In this document: piece by piece, positions 43,757 to 52,496 of the stretch
Layout of the letters: each line of letters opens with the position of its first letter
Numbering within the stretch: position 1 is the first letter of the stretch
Assembly: GCF_001425685.1 (NCBI RefSeq)
Contig: NZ_LMCY01000028.1
Coordinates: 54,343 to 111,848, forward strand
Reading direction: 5' to 3'
Source: Massilia sp. Root335
GTDB taxonomy: Bacteria; Pseudomonadota; Gammaproteobacteria; Burkholderiales; Burkholderiaceae_D
Length of the DNA: 57,506 nt
Made by a program: the position numbers and the translations under genes
Notes under the pieces: generated by a model
Told to the model about the DNA's origin: nothing
Databases searched by the model: none
The model's input: the letters and a program-made list of their open reading frames with translations, nothing else

Positions 43757-45715
43757 ATGAGCCCATCCCATCCGAATCACGCCGCCGGCCGCCGGGCCGC
43801 CAGGGCTGCGCTGGCCCTGCTGCTGGCGCTGGGGTGCGCGGCGCCGGGGGCGCGGGCGGACGGCGGCGCCGCGGAGCTGGCGCGGCTGGAACGCCTCGTG
43901 CGCGCGGCCGACGCCGGCGCGCTGCCGGCGCTGCTGGCGGCGCAGGGCGATGCGATGGCGGGCCCGTACGCGGACCGCATCGCGTACCTGAAGCTGCTGC
44001 ATCGCGCGTACGCGGATCGCGGCGACACCGCCGCGGCCGGGCAGGTCGCGGAGCGGATCGTGCGGATGGCGCGGGCGCAGGGCGACGCGCTGAATACGGC
44101 GCTCGGGCGGCTGGCGCGCGCCGGCGCGACGGGCGGCCTTGGCCAGTCGACGGCGCTGGCCGCCGTGAACGACATCGACATCCGCCACGCCGACCTGCGC
44201 GATCCGGAATTCACGGCCGCGCTGCAGCAGGCCTACGGCGACGGCTACCTCGAGCTGGGGCAGTACGACTTCGCGCACAGCCATTACCTGAAGGCGCTGG
44301 AGATCGCGCGCCGGCATCCGGAGCTGCTGGAGACGAGCGCGAATGGCCTGCTGCTGGCGATCGCGAAGGTCTACGTGTACACGCGCTCGCCCGACAAGGT
44401 GCTGGCCACGCTGGCCGCGATCGGTCCGGACGGCGGGGCGCTGCCGCCGCCGTCGGCCGCACGGCGCTTCGTCATCGAGGGCATTGCCCACGTCATGCAG
44501 GGCCACCCGGACCAGGGCCGCACCGCCTACTACAAGGGCCTCGCCATCGCGCACGCGCACGGCCTCGCGCTGTTCGAAGCGAACGCGCTCGGCAACATCG
44601 CCGACAGCTGGCTCGAGGACCGCAACTACGTGGAGGCCGAGCGCGCCGCGCGCGCCGCGCTGCCGTTCGCCGCGAAGGCGGGCGACCCGGCCACCCGGCG
44701 CATCGCCGAGGCGAACCTCGGTTTCGCGCTGGCCGGGCAGGGCCACCTGCCGCAGGGCCTCGCGTACATCGACCGCGTGCTGGCCGAGCAGCGTGCGGAC
44801 GGCGCCTTGCCCGACATGGCGAACGTGCTGCTCGAAAAAAGCCGCATGCTGGACAAGGCCGGCCTCGTGCGCCAGGCGTTGCAGGCGCTGCAGGAGCAGC
44901 GCGAGGTGGCGGCCAGGCTGGCCGCGGCGGAACACGAGCACACGGCCAAGGTGCTGCAGGAGCAGTTCGAGGCCCAGCGCCGCGCCATCCAGATCGAGAG
45001 CCTGCGCCGCGAGAACGCGATGAAGGATGTCCAGATCCGCAAGCGCCGTGTGTGGCAGCTGATCGCCTCGACCGGCGCCGGGGTGGCGTTGCTGCTGTGC
45101 GGTTTCGTCTGGGTGCTGTACCGCCGTTCGGTGCGCACGAGCCGCCGCCTGCGCGAACTGAACGAGGAACTGGCGTTCCACTCGACCCACGATGCGCTGA
45201 CGGGCCTCCTGAACCGGCGCTCGTTCCGCGCTGCGATGGCCGCGCGCGCGCCGGGCGCCAGCCACTGCTTCATCCTGCTCGACATCGATCACTTCAAGGC
45301 GATCAACGACGGCCTCGGCCACACGGCCGGCGACGAGGTCCTGGTGGAAGTGGCGCGCCGGCTGCGCGCCACCGTGGCCGAGCGCGGACTCGCGCTGCGC
45401 TGGGGCGGCGAGGAATTCCTCGTCCACGTGGACGGCGGCGATCCGGCCGGCCACGCGGCGCTCGTGCGCGCGCTGCTGGCCGCCGTCGCGGACGGCGCCG
45501 TGACGACGGCGGACGGCCAGCGGGTCGACGTGACCATCACCGCGGGCGCGCTGACGCTGCCGGCTGGCGGCGACGGCGCCATCGACTGGCAGCACGCCGT
45601 GGCGCTGGCCGACCGGGCGCTGTACCGCGGCAAGCAGGACGGCCGCCGCTGCGCCTACCTGGACGAGATGGACGCCACGGGCGCCGTGACGCGCAGCGTG
45701 CGCATCGGGGCGTGA
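43757..45715 (+). CDS. Diguanylate cyclase with periplasmic TPR-like sensor domain
   Basis: 652 residues. A signal-anchor helix near residues 15-30 leads into a long all-helical TPR-like periplasmic region (about 40-400), a coiled coil (EQFEAQRRAIQIESLRREN), a transmembrane helix at about 434-455 and a C-terminal GGDEF domain whose active-site motif is GGEEF (550-554), with DIDHFKAINDGLGHTAGDEVL before it. It should make cyclic di-GMP. No RxxD inhibitory site is seen five residues before GGEEF, so product inhibition through the I-site is unlikely. The architecture resembles other TPR-GGDEF proteins of the group. Stops of this gene and the next converge with a 15-base gap. Confidence 0.88.
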   Translation: MSPSHPNHAAGRRAARAALALLLALGCAAPGARADGGAAELARLERLVRAADAGALPALLAAQGDAMAGPYADRIAYLKLLHRAYADRGDTAAAGQVAERIVRMARAQGDALNTALGRLARAGATGGLGQSTALAAVNDIDIRHADLRDPEFTAALQQAYGDGYLELGQYDFAHSHYLKALEIARRHPELLETSANGLLLAIAKVYVYTRSPDKVLATLAAIGPDGGALPPPSAARRFVIEGIAHVMQGHPDQGRTAYYKGLAIAHAHGLALFEANALGNIADSWLEDRNYVEAERAARAALPFAAKAGDPATRRIAEANLGFALAGQGHLPQGLAYIDRVLAEQRADGALPDMANVLLEKSRMLDKAGLVRQALQALQEQREVAARLAAAEHEHTAKVLQEQFEAQRRAIQIESLRRENAMKDVQIRKRRVWQLIASTGAGVALLLCGFVWVLYRRSVRTSRRLRELNEELAFHSTHDALTGLLNRRSFRAAMAARAPGASHCFILLDIDHFKAINDGLGHTAGDEVLVEVARRLRATVAERGLALRWGGEEFLVHVDGGDPAGHAALVRALLAAVADGAVTTADGQRVDVTITAGALTLPAGGDGAIDWQHAVALADRALYRGKQDGRRCAYLDEMDATGAVTRSVRIGA

Positions 45716-45730
45716 CGTCCGTCCGCGGCG

Positions 45731-47689
45731 TCAGTGCGCGGGCAGCACGAGGAGCTGCAGGCCGGACGGCGTCTGCGCGGCGTGGTAGACCCGCTGCGTG
45801 GCGGCCTTGAAGTCTTCCGGCTTCGCTTGCGGGATCGTGACGAACGTCTGCGGGTTCAGGTCCACGAGCGGGAACCAGGAGCTCTGCACCTGCACCATGA
45901 TGCGGTGGCCGCGGCGGAACGTGTGGTTCACGTCGCCCAGGTGGTAGCTGATCGCTTCGACCTTGCCGGGCACGAAGGGCTCCGGCTTCTCGAAGCCGTT
46001 GCGGAACTTGCCGCGCAGCGGATTTCCGCGCACGAGCTGCTGGTAGCCGGCCATCGTGCCGCGCGGCGGCGCGACGTCGCTGCCGCGCGCAGGCTGGTCG
46101 CCCGCGGGATAGTCGGCCGGGTAGACGTCGATCAGCTTCACGACCCAGTCCGAATCGGTGCCCGTGGTCGAGACGAACAGCCGCGGTGTCACGGGGCCGG
46201 CGACGGTGACGTCGTCTTCCAGCACGGCGCTCCGGTACACCAGCACGTCCGGGCGCGTCGCGGCGAAGCGCTGGTCCGACACCATGTATTCCTGCGGCAC
46301 GGACGTCGCCGGGTAGCCGATGTACGGCACCGGCTTGCCTGGATCGGACACGTATTCGTCGAAGCCGCCGGCCGCCGGCGGCTGCTGCCACGTCAGCGTG
46401 CCGTGCGGGCCGAAGTACAAGGTGCGTGCCTGCGCCTGCACGGGCGGCCACGCCGAGTAGCGGCGCCACACGTTGCTGCCCGTCTCGAAGGCCGTCACTT
46501 CCGCGATGGGCTGCGCGGGCTTCACGCCCTTGAGCTGCTGCTCGAAGAACGGGAACTGGATATGCTGGCGGAAGTACTCGCCCGTCTTGCTGTCGAACGA
46601 GACGCGCCCCAGCTGCCTGCCGTCGTAGCGCGCCCACCCGCCGTGCACCCACGGTCCGATCACGAGGCCGTTGAAGCTGCCCTGGTTGTACTTCTTGATG
46701 GCGTGGTAGGTGGTGAACGGACCTTGCGGGTCCTCCGCGTCGAACCAGCCGCCCACCGTCAGCACGGCCGCCTTCACGTTCTTCAGGTGCGGGGCGATGG
46801 CGCGGGTCTGCCAGAACGCGTCGTACGTGTCGTGCTCGATCGTGGGCGCCAGCAGGGCGCGCTGCCTGTCCGTCAGCGTGCCGAGGATGCGGGGCAGCGT
46901 GCGGTGCTCGAGGAAGAAGTCGTAGGCGTCGGCCGCGCCGTAGTCGAAGTCGGCCCACGTCTTCGGCAGCGGCGTCGGGTTCTGCTGCTCCGTGAACGAC
47001 GCATAGAAACCGAAGTTCGCGGCCAGCATGAAGGCGCCGCCGTGGTACGAATCGTCGCCCATGTACAGGTCCGTCACGGGCGCCTGCGGCGACGCGGCCT
47101 TGATGGCCGGGTGCGAGTCGATGATGCTGGCCGACGTGTAGAAGCCCGGATAACTGATGCCCCATATGCCGGCCTTGCCGTTGTTGTTCGGGACGTTCTT
47201 GAGCAGCCACTCCATCGTGTCGTACATGTCCTGGCTTTCCTGGCCTTCGCCGGCGGCGCGCCGCGGGTTGACGTGCGGCGTCATCTCCTGCCACTTCCCT
47301 TCCGACATGTAGCGGCCGCGCACGTCCTGCTTGACGAAGATGTAGCCCGCGTCCTCGAATTCCTTCGATGGCCCGATCTGCTTCGGATACCAGTCCTCGC
47401 CGTAGTGCAGCTCGCCCTCGGCCTGGACGCCCGCGCTGTACGGCGTGCGGTTGATGAGGAACGGATAGGCCTTCGACGCATCCTTCGGCACGTAGACGAC
47501 GGTGAACAGCTTCGTGCCGTCGCGCATCGGGATGCGGTACTCGTACTTGGTGTACGTCTCGCGCAGGTCGCGCGGGGCGGGCCTGGCGTCGTCGGCCGCG
47601 TGGACGGCGGCCGGGGGCAGGGCGGAGCACGCGATAGCCACCAGCAGGGTAAGCAGGGGCAGGCGTGCGGGCAGGGAGAGACGGGTCAT
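45731..47689 (-). CDS. CocE/NonD family hydrolase (X-Pro dipeptidyl-peptidase-like acylase), secreted
   Basis: 652 residues with a signal peptide (ending near AVHAA). Alpha/beta-hydrolase with nucleophile Ser in GIWGISYPGF, Asp in VGGWFDAEDP and His in GPWVHGGWAR, followed by the beta-sandwich X-Pro/CocE C-terminal domain (PRLFVSTTGTDSDWVVKLIDV). These marks are those of alpha-amino-acid ester hydrolases and glutaryl-7-ACA acylases; the natural substrate is unknown. AAGGAAGTC precedes the ATG. It lies 66 bases after the ABC permease stop on the same strand, so it may be read with the GntR-controlled operon, though its function looks unrelated. Confidence 0.85.
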   Translation of the reverse strand: MTRLSLPARLPLLTLLVAIACSALPPAAVHAADDARPAPRDLRETYTKYEYRIPMRDGTKLFTVVYVPKDASKAYPFLINRTPYSAGVQAEGELHYGEDWYPKQIGPSKEFEDAGYIFVKQDVRGRYMSEGKWQEMTPHVNPRRAAGEGQESQDMYDTMEWLLKNVPNNNGKAGIWGISYPGFYTSASIIDSHPAIKAASPQAPVTDLYMGDDSYHGGAFMLAANFGFYASFTEQQNPTPLPKTWADFDYGAADAYDFFLEHRTLPRILGTLTDRQRALLAPTIEHDTYDAFWQTRAIAPHLKNVKAAVLTVGGWFDAEDPQGPFTTYHAIKKYNQGSFNGLVIGPWVHGGWARYDGRQLGRVSFDSKTGEYFRQHIQFPFFEQQLKGVKPAQPIAEVTAFETGSNVWRRYSAWPPVQAQARTLYFGPHGTLTWQQPPAAGGFDEYVSDPGKPVPYIGYPATSVPQEYMVSDQRFAATRPDVLVYRSAVLEDDVTVAGPVTPRLFVSTTGTDSDWVVKLIDVYPADYPAGDQPARGSDVAPPRGTMAGYQQLVRGNPLRGKFRNGFEKPEPFVPGKVEAISYHLGDVNHTFRRGHRIMVQVQSSWFPLVDLNPQTFVTIPQAKPEDFKAATQRVYHAAQTPSGLQLLVLPAH

Positions 47690-47755
47690 GACTTCCTTGG
47701 CGGCGGGTAAAACCGGCAGTATAAATGCGCCAGGAAGTCCTTTGTCATCTTTTCA

Positions 47756-49600
47756 TCAGCCCGCCCGGACCGGCAACCGCTCCGGCGCGGCCGCGGCCAC
47801 GGGCGCGCCGCGCAGGCGCGGTTGCAGGATCATCAGCGACAGCAGGGCCGGCACGCCGAGCAGCAGGCACGCCAGGCACCACACGGCACGCGCCGTGCGG
47901 CCGAGGTGCGTGCGCCGGGTCCACCAGACGGCGCCGGCGCCGGCCAGCAGCGCGGCCGCGAGCGCGGCGGCCCAGACGGTCGCCGGCCGCGCCTGCAGCA
48001 GCGGCGCGAAGCGGTTCAGGCCGTAGTCGGGAATGGCGCCGGCGTCGATGAGCAGGTCGGGCAGCTCGACCAGCGCGTGCAGCGCCGGCGAGAGCCACCA
48101 GGCCCGGTGCTCGTACAGCGGCGCGAAGTCGTGCGCCAGGTCGCGCCGTCCCACCTCCTGCACCCGCGCCGACGGGTCGACGAGGTACGTGATCTGCTGC
48201 GCCGGCAGCGCGCCGTCGAACTCGCGGTGGCCGTACACGAAGGAGACGAGCATGCCTTCCGCGACCTGGGCGACGTACACGCGATCGAGATCGCCGAACG
48301 GGAGCGGCAGTCTCACGTCGGCCGAAGACGACGGCGTGCCGGTCGCCGGTGCGAGCAATGCGAGGCGATGGTTGGTGAGCACGAGGATGCGCTGCTCCAG
48401 CACGGTGACGGCGCCCAGCTGTTCCTGCCCGTCCACGCGCAGGACGTGGCGCAGGCGCATGCCCGGCTCGTCGACGCGGTACAGGTTGTGGGCGTCGAAG
48501 AACCACTGGACGCCATGGATGCCGCCCAGGGTCTCGGGCACGGTATCGAAGCGCTCGCGCGTGCCGGGACCACCCGCGCCGAACACGCCCTGGTCGGTGC
48601 GGTTGCGCGCGTCGACGCCGCGGAACAGCATGCGGTCGTGGCTGAAGGTCCAGATGGTTTCGCCCTGGACGAATCGGGCCATGCCTTGCGTCGTCATCAG
48701 GTCGCGCACGCCGTACTGGCGGAAGATCGGCGCGAGGCTCGCGATCGCATGCGGGTCGAGCGCGGCGCGCCACGCGGCCGCGCGCGGGTCCGCGCTCCCC
48801 GCCAGGCCGGCCCGCAGCGTTTCCACCGGCTTGAAACGGCGCGTTTCGGTCAGGCCACCGGCCAGCGCCGGTTCCCGCACCTGCGGATGGGCGCCGGCGG
48901 CGACCAGGCCCGCCTGGTACAGCATCGATCCGGCCCACAACAGGGCGACGTAACAGCACACCTGCAGCGGGATGGCCGACGCGGCGGTGGCGACGGTGTC
49001 GTCCGCCGCGCTGCGGTTGGGGCGGAACACCGTGTAGAGGAGCGCCAGCAGCACGGCGACGCAGGCCACCGTCAGGCCCAGCACCGTCGCGGCGGTCGCG
49101 AGGCGCATCGTCAGCACGACGGGCAGCACGAGGACGACGAAGGCCCAGCGGCTCCGGTGCAGCATGATGTAGCCGCCGGCGAGCCAGGCGCACAGTGCCG
49201 AGAGGGCGAGGTAAGCAGCGCCGGCGTAGTGGCGCGCGTCGATGACGCCGCGCGTGTAATGGTCCTGCATGAGCAGCGCGGCGCACAGCGGCAGCGCCAC
49301 GGCGAGGGCGATCAGCGCGACGGCCGCCAGCACGAGCGCCGCGAGGAGCCGGGCGCGGTGCACGGGCCGGTGCTGCAGCCAGATCCAGCGGCTCGGCTGG
49401 CGGTAGCTGCCGAACTGGAAGACGGCGAGCGCAAGGCCGGAGAGCATGTAGAAGCCCAGCATGATGATGTGCAGGCCCACCGGCGCGTTGGGCACGTCGA
49501 CGATCTGCTGCAGGACGGTCAGTGCGACGAGATTGGCCAGGCCGAACGCGGCGGCGCCGTTCCGGAAGCGGCGCAGTTCGGCCAGGAAGAATTCGGGCAT
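47756..49600 (-). CDS. ABC transporter membrane protein with large extracytoplasmic domain
   Basis: 614 residues. About six membrane helices lie in the first 240 residues (for example LALAVFQFGSY region, LLAALVLAAVALIALAVAL, WAFVVLVLPVVLT, LGLTVACVAVLLALLY), then a soluble domain of some 270 residues with WD/beta-propeller-like strands (TIWTFSHDRMLFRG, VTVLEQRILVLTNHRLALLAP), and two C-terminal helices (VWAAALAAALLAGAGAVWW and a second). It is coded 9 bases after the ATPase gene and so is its partner. The substrate is unknown; the arrangement GntR-ATPase-permease is typical of bacitracin-like or acetoin-type YtrA-controlled exporters. Confidence 0.7.
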   Translation of the reverse strand: MPEFFLAELRRFRNGAAAFGLANLVALTVLQQIVDVPNAPVGLHIIMLGFYMLSGLALAVFQFGSYRQPSRWIWLQHRPVHRARLLAALVLAAVALIALAVALPLCAALLMQDHYTRGVIDARHYAGAAYLALSALCAWLAGGYIMLHRSRWAFVVLVLPVVLTMRLATAATVLGLTVACVAVLLALLYTVFRPNRSAADDTVATAASAIPLQVCCYVALLWAGSMLYQAGLVAAGAHPQVREPALAGGLTETRRFKPVETLRAGLAGSADPRAAAWRAALDPHAIASLAPIFRQYGVRDLMTTQGMARFVQGETIWTFSHDRMLFRGVDARNRTDQGVFGAGGPGTRERFDTVPETLGGIHGVQWFFDAHNLYRVDEPGMRLRHVLRVDGQEQLGAVTVLEQRILVLTNHRLALLAPATGTPSSSADVRLPLPFGDLDRVYVAQVAEGMLVSFVYGHREFDGALPAQQITYLVDPSARVQEVGRRDLAHDFAPLYEHRAWWLSPALHALVELPDLLIDAGAIPDYGLNRFAPLLQARPATVWAAALAAALLAGAGAVWWTRRTHLGRTARAVWCLACLLLGVPALLSLMILQPRLRGAPVAAAAPERLPVRAG

Positions 49601-49609
49601 GGGAGATCC

Positions 49610-50542
49610 TTATGCGGCAAGAGGGACGGCGGCGGGCATGGCCGCGGGACGGGCGTGGCCATGGGCGAGGAAGGCGTTGACGGCGCCGTCGAGGCCGAGC
49701 GGCATGGCGTGGACGGATTGCGCGCCGAGCATCTCGAGCCGCGTGCCGAAACCGTCGTCCTGGTCGAACACGACCACGTGGGTCAGGTGGTCGATCACCT
49801 GGACCTGCAGCACGCCGGGCAGCTGGCGGATCTCCGGCACCCTGGCCGGGAACGCGGCCACCCACATGCGGATGCGGTCGCAGAAGTCGTCCGGGCCGCT
49901 CATGTAGCGCATGCGGCCCCGTTCCAGGATCACGAGGTTGTCGGCCACGCGCTCGATTTCGTCCATCTGGTGCGAGCAGTAGACGACCGTGTTGCCGGCA
50001 TCGGTCAGCGCCACCTGCAGCATCGCCTCCAGGAAGGCGCGCTTGGCGACGACGTCGAGTCCCAGCGTGGGCTCGTCGAGGATCAGCAGGTCCGGGCCCT
50101 GCGCCAGCGCGACGCCCAGGTTCAGGCCCGCGCGTTCGCCGCGCGACAGGCCGCCGATGCGCTGGCCGGGGTCGACGTCGAAATGGCCGACGACCTCGTC
50201 GTAACGGGCGTCGTTCCAGCGCGGGTACTGGCGCCGCTGCATGGCGACGAGGTCGCGCACGCGCATCCAGGCCGGCAGCGTGTGCTCCTCGTTGACGAAG
50301 CCGATGCGCGCGCGCAGCGCGGGCGTGAGCCGGTGGCAGTCATGGCCCAGGATGCGCGCGCTGCCGGTGGTGGCCGGCTCGAAGCCGAGCAGCACGCGGA
50401 ACAGCGACGATTTGCCGGCCCCGTTGGCGCCCACGAAGGCGTGGATGCCGCCGCGCGGCAGGCGCAGTGTCAGGCGGTCGAGTGCCGGCTTGTGTTGGTA
50501 GGACAGGCACAGGTCCTTGGTATCGATGGCGTAGTCGCTCAT
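49610..50542 (-). CDS. ABC transporter ATP-binding protein
   Basis: 310 residues. Walker A GANGAGKS (38-45), signature LSRGER (132-137), Walker B DLLILDEPT (151-159) and the switch His in VVYCSHQMDE are all present; it lacks a transmembrane part. The final 100 residues are a small C-terminal domain (VLQVQVIDHLTHVVVFDQDD). The ATG at 50542 overlaps the stop of the GntR regulator gene (ATGA), so the two are translationally coupled. It energises the adjacent membrane protein. Confidence 0.9.
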   Translation of the reverse strand: MSDYAIDTKDLCLSYQHKPALDRLTLRLPRGGIHAFVGANGAGKSSLFRVLLGFEPATTGSARILGHDCHRLTPALRARIGFVNEEHTLPAWMRVRDLVAMQRRQYPRWNDARYDEVVGHFDVDPGQRIGGLSRGERAGLNLGVALAQGPDLLILDEPTLGLDVVAKRAFLEAMLQVALTDAGNTVVYCSHQMDEIERVADNLVILERGRMRYMSGPDDFCDRIRMWVAAFPARVPEIRQLPGVLQVQVIDHLTHVVVFDQDDGFGTRLEMLGAQSVHAMPLGLDGAVNAFLAHGHARPAAMPAAVPLAA

Positions 50543-50949
50543 GCGGAATGTTTGGTCGCGTAGTGGGAAAGCTCGGCCGCGATGCGGTCGAGGATGGTCT
50601 GCTGCGCATAATCGAGCCCGATCACGGCGCTGACGAAGCGGTCCACCGCCTCGCCGAAGCGGCGTTCGCGTTCGGCGTCCGACAGGCGTTGGCGCTGCTC
50701 GGCCACGAACAGGCCCAGGCCCGTGCGCGCCAGCAGCCAGCCTTCCGCCGTCAGCTCCGCATAGGCCTTGGCCACCGTGTTCGGATTGATGGCCAGCTGC
50801 TGGGCCAGTCCGCGCACGCTGGGCAGCCCGTCGCCGGGCACCAGCTCGCCGCTGGCGATGTGGCGCTTGATTCCGTCGGTAATCTGGCGGGTGATCGGGC
50901 GCGGGTCGCCGGTCACGATCTGCAGCATCAAAGGGGGACGTCGGTTCAT
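50539..50949 (-). CDS. GntR family transcriptional regulator, YtrA subfamily
   Basis: 136 residues. A winged-helix DNA-binding domain (about 10-80: ITRQITDGIKRHIASGELVPGDGLPSVRGLAQQLAINPNTVAKAY) is followed by only a short helical tail (about 55 residues), which is diagnostic of the YtrA subfamily. These repressors control the ABC genes they precede. It is the first gene of the operon with the ATPase and membrane protein, and a perfect inverted repeat (50959-50983) lies just before its start, so autorepression is expected. Confidence 0.9.
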   Translation of the reverse strand: MNRRPPLMLQIVTGDPRPITRQITDGIKRHIASGELVPGDGLPSVRGLAQQLAINPNTVAKAYAELTAEGWLLARTGLGLFVAEQRQRLSDAERERRFGEAVDRFVSAVIGLDYAQQTILDRIAAELSHYATKHSA

Positions 50950-50958
50950 GGTTCATTC

Positions 50959-50983
50959 ACTGTACTAGTACGGGTAGTACAGT
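50959..50983. promoter_or_regulatory. YtrA-type GntR operator
   Basis: ACTGTACTA (50959-50967), 7-base spacer, TAGTACAGT (50975-50983): a perfect 9-bp inverted repeat ending 10 bases upstream of the GntR start codon. The GTAC...GTAC layout fits YtrA-type regulators. Confidence 0.7.
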
Positions 50984-51018
50984 AACACCGATATTTCGCG
51001 TTCGTCAAGGATCCGCTG

Positions 51019-52479
51019 CTACGGCGCGGCCGCGGTCCAGCCGAGGCCCAGCGCCTTTTGCAGCGCGATGAAGTCGCTGGTCAATGCCGCGCGGGCGGCG
51101 GCCAGGTTCTGGTCGGCGGCAAGCAGCTGGCGTTCGGTGTCCAGCACGTCGATGAGGCTCGCCGTGCCTGCGCGCCGGCGTGCCTGCGTCAGCGTCGCCG
51201 CCTGCGCGGCCGCGGCGCGGGCGCGCGCGACGGTCGCCACCGTCGTGCGGCCCTGGCGGAAGCGCGCCAGCGCATCCTCGGCGTCGCGCAGTGCATCCAG
51301 CACGGCCGCGCGGTACTGCGCTTCGGCCTCCGCGCGCACGCCCTCGGCCTGGTCGACGCGCTCTCCGTTGCGGCCGAAGTCGAGGACATTCCAGGTCAGC
51401 CGCGGCGCGGCGATGGCCGAGTAATCGTCCAGGCGCGCCAGGTCGGACAGGTGGGTGCCGCCGATGCCGATCAGGCCGAGCAGGGTCAGATGCGGAAACC
51501 GCGCCGCCTCCGCCTGGCCCACCTGGGCCGTGCGCGCGGCCAGCGTGCGTTCGGCCGCGCGGATGTCGGGCCGGCGGCGCAGCAGGCCGGCCGGATCGCC
51601 GACGGGGACGCTGGCCGGCGGCAGCGGCACGGCATCCACCGTGGCGGGACCGGCGGCGGCCAGCGCGCCGTCGAGCGCGCCCGGCGCCGCGCCGGCCAGC
51701 ACGGCCAGCGCGTCGCGGCTGGCGTCCAGTTGGGCGGCGAGCGGTTCGGCCTCGGCCCGCGTCGCTTCCAGTTGTCCCTGCAGCCGCACGAGGTCCAGCG
51801 TCGACGCCGTGCCGCCCTGCACGCGCCGCCGGGTCAGGTCGACGATGCGCTGCTGGCGCGCGACGGCGGCGCCGGCCAGCGCCATGCGGGCCTGCGTGGC
51901 GCGCAGTTGCACGTAGGCCTGCGCCACTTCGGCCGCGAGGCTCACCTGCGCATCGGCGAGGCCCGCCTCGGCCGCCTGCGCGCTCGCCGCTGCCGCCTCG
52001 GTGGCGCGGCGCTGGCCGCCGAACAGGTCGATTTCCCAACTGGCGTCGAAGCCGACGCTGTACAGGGTCAGCGACGGCGGGAGCTGGAAGCCGCCGCCGC
52101 TTCCGCTTCCGCCCGGCCTGGCGCCCGCCGGCGGCAGCCGCGCGTGGGCGGCGAGCGCCGTGGCCGTGCCGTTCGGGAGCGTGTCCGCGTGCGCGCCGCG
52201 CAGGGCCGCGCGCGCCTGGCGCAGGCGCACACGCGCGACGTCGAGATTCGGGTTCGCGCGCAACGCCTGTTCTTCCAGGCGGTCGAGGGCCGGGTCGCCC
52301 AGCGCCGTCCACCAGCGCGACGGCGCGGCGCCGGGGGTCGCGCCGGCCTGGCCGCCGGCGCGCGCGAACGCGGCGGCCGGCGGGGCGGCGGGCGGGCCCG
52401 CATAGTCGGGGCCCACGGTACGGCAGCCGCCCAGCAGCGCCGCGGCGATGGGAAGGACGAGAACGATGTGTCGTCGCAT
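51019..52479 (-). CDS. Outer-membrane efflux lipoprotein, NodT/OprM type
   Basis: 486 residues. A lipoprotein signal (lipobox LGGC, Cys19) is followed by two repeated TolC-type halves rich in coiled coil (ALRANPNLDVARVRLRQARAAL and LAEVAQAYVQL regions; WNVLDFGRNGERVDQAEG in the second half). It forms the trimeric exit duct for the EmrA/EmrB pair encoded just before it. The ATG at 52479 is chosen because GGAG and the lipobox fit; the frame continues upstream without support. It ends 70 bases before the GntR gene. Confidence 0.9.
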   Translation of the reverse strand: MRRHIVLVLPIAAALLGGCRTVGPDYAGPPAAPPAAAFARAGGQAGATPGAAPSRWWTALGDPALDRLEEQALRANPNLDVARVRLRQARAALRGAHADTLPNGTATALAAHARLPPAGARPGGSGSGGGFQLPPSLTLYSVGFDASWEIDLFGGQRRATEAAAASAQAAEAGLADAQVSLAAEVAQAYVQLRATQARMALAGAAVARQQRIVDLTRRRVQGGTASTLDLVRLQGQLEATRAEAEPLAAQLDASRDALAVLAGAAPGALDGALAAAGPATVDAVPLPPASVPVGDPAGLLRRRPDIRAAERTLAARTAQVGQAEAARFPHLTLLGLIGIGGTHLSDLARLDDYSAIAAPRLTWNVLDFGRNGERVDQAEGVRAEAEAQYRAAVLDALRDAEDALARFRQGRTTVATVARARAAAAQAATLTQARRRAGTASLIDVLDTERQLLAADQNLAAARAALTSDFIALQKALGLGWTAAAP

Positions 52480-52496
52480 GCGGGGCTCCGGCGGCG

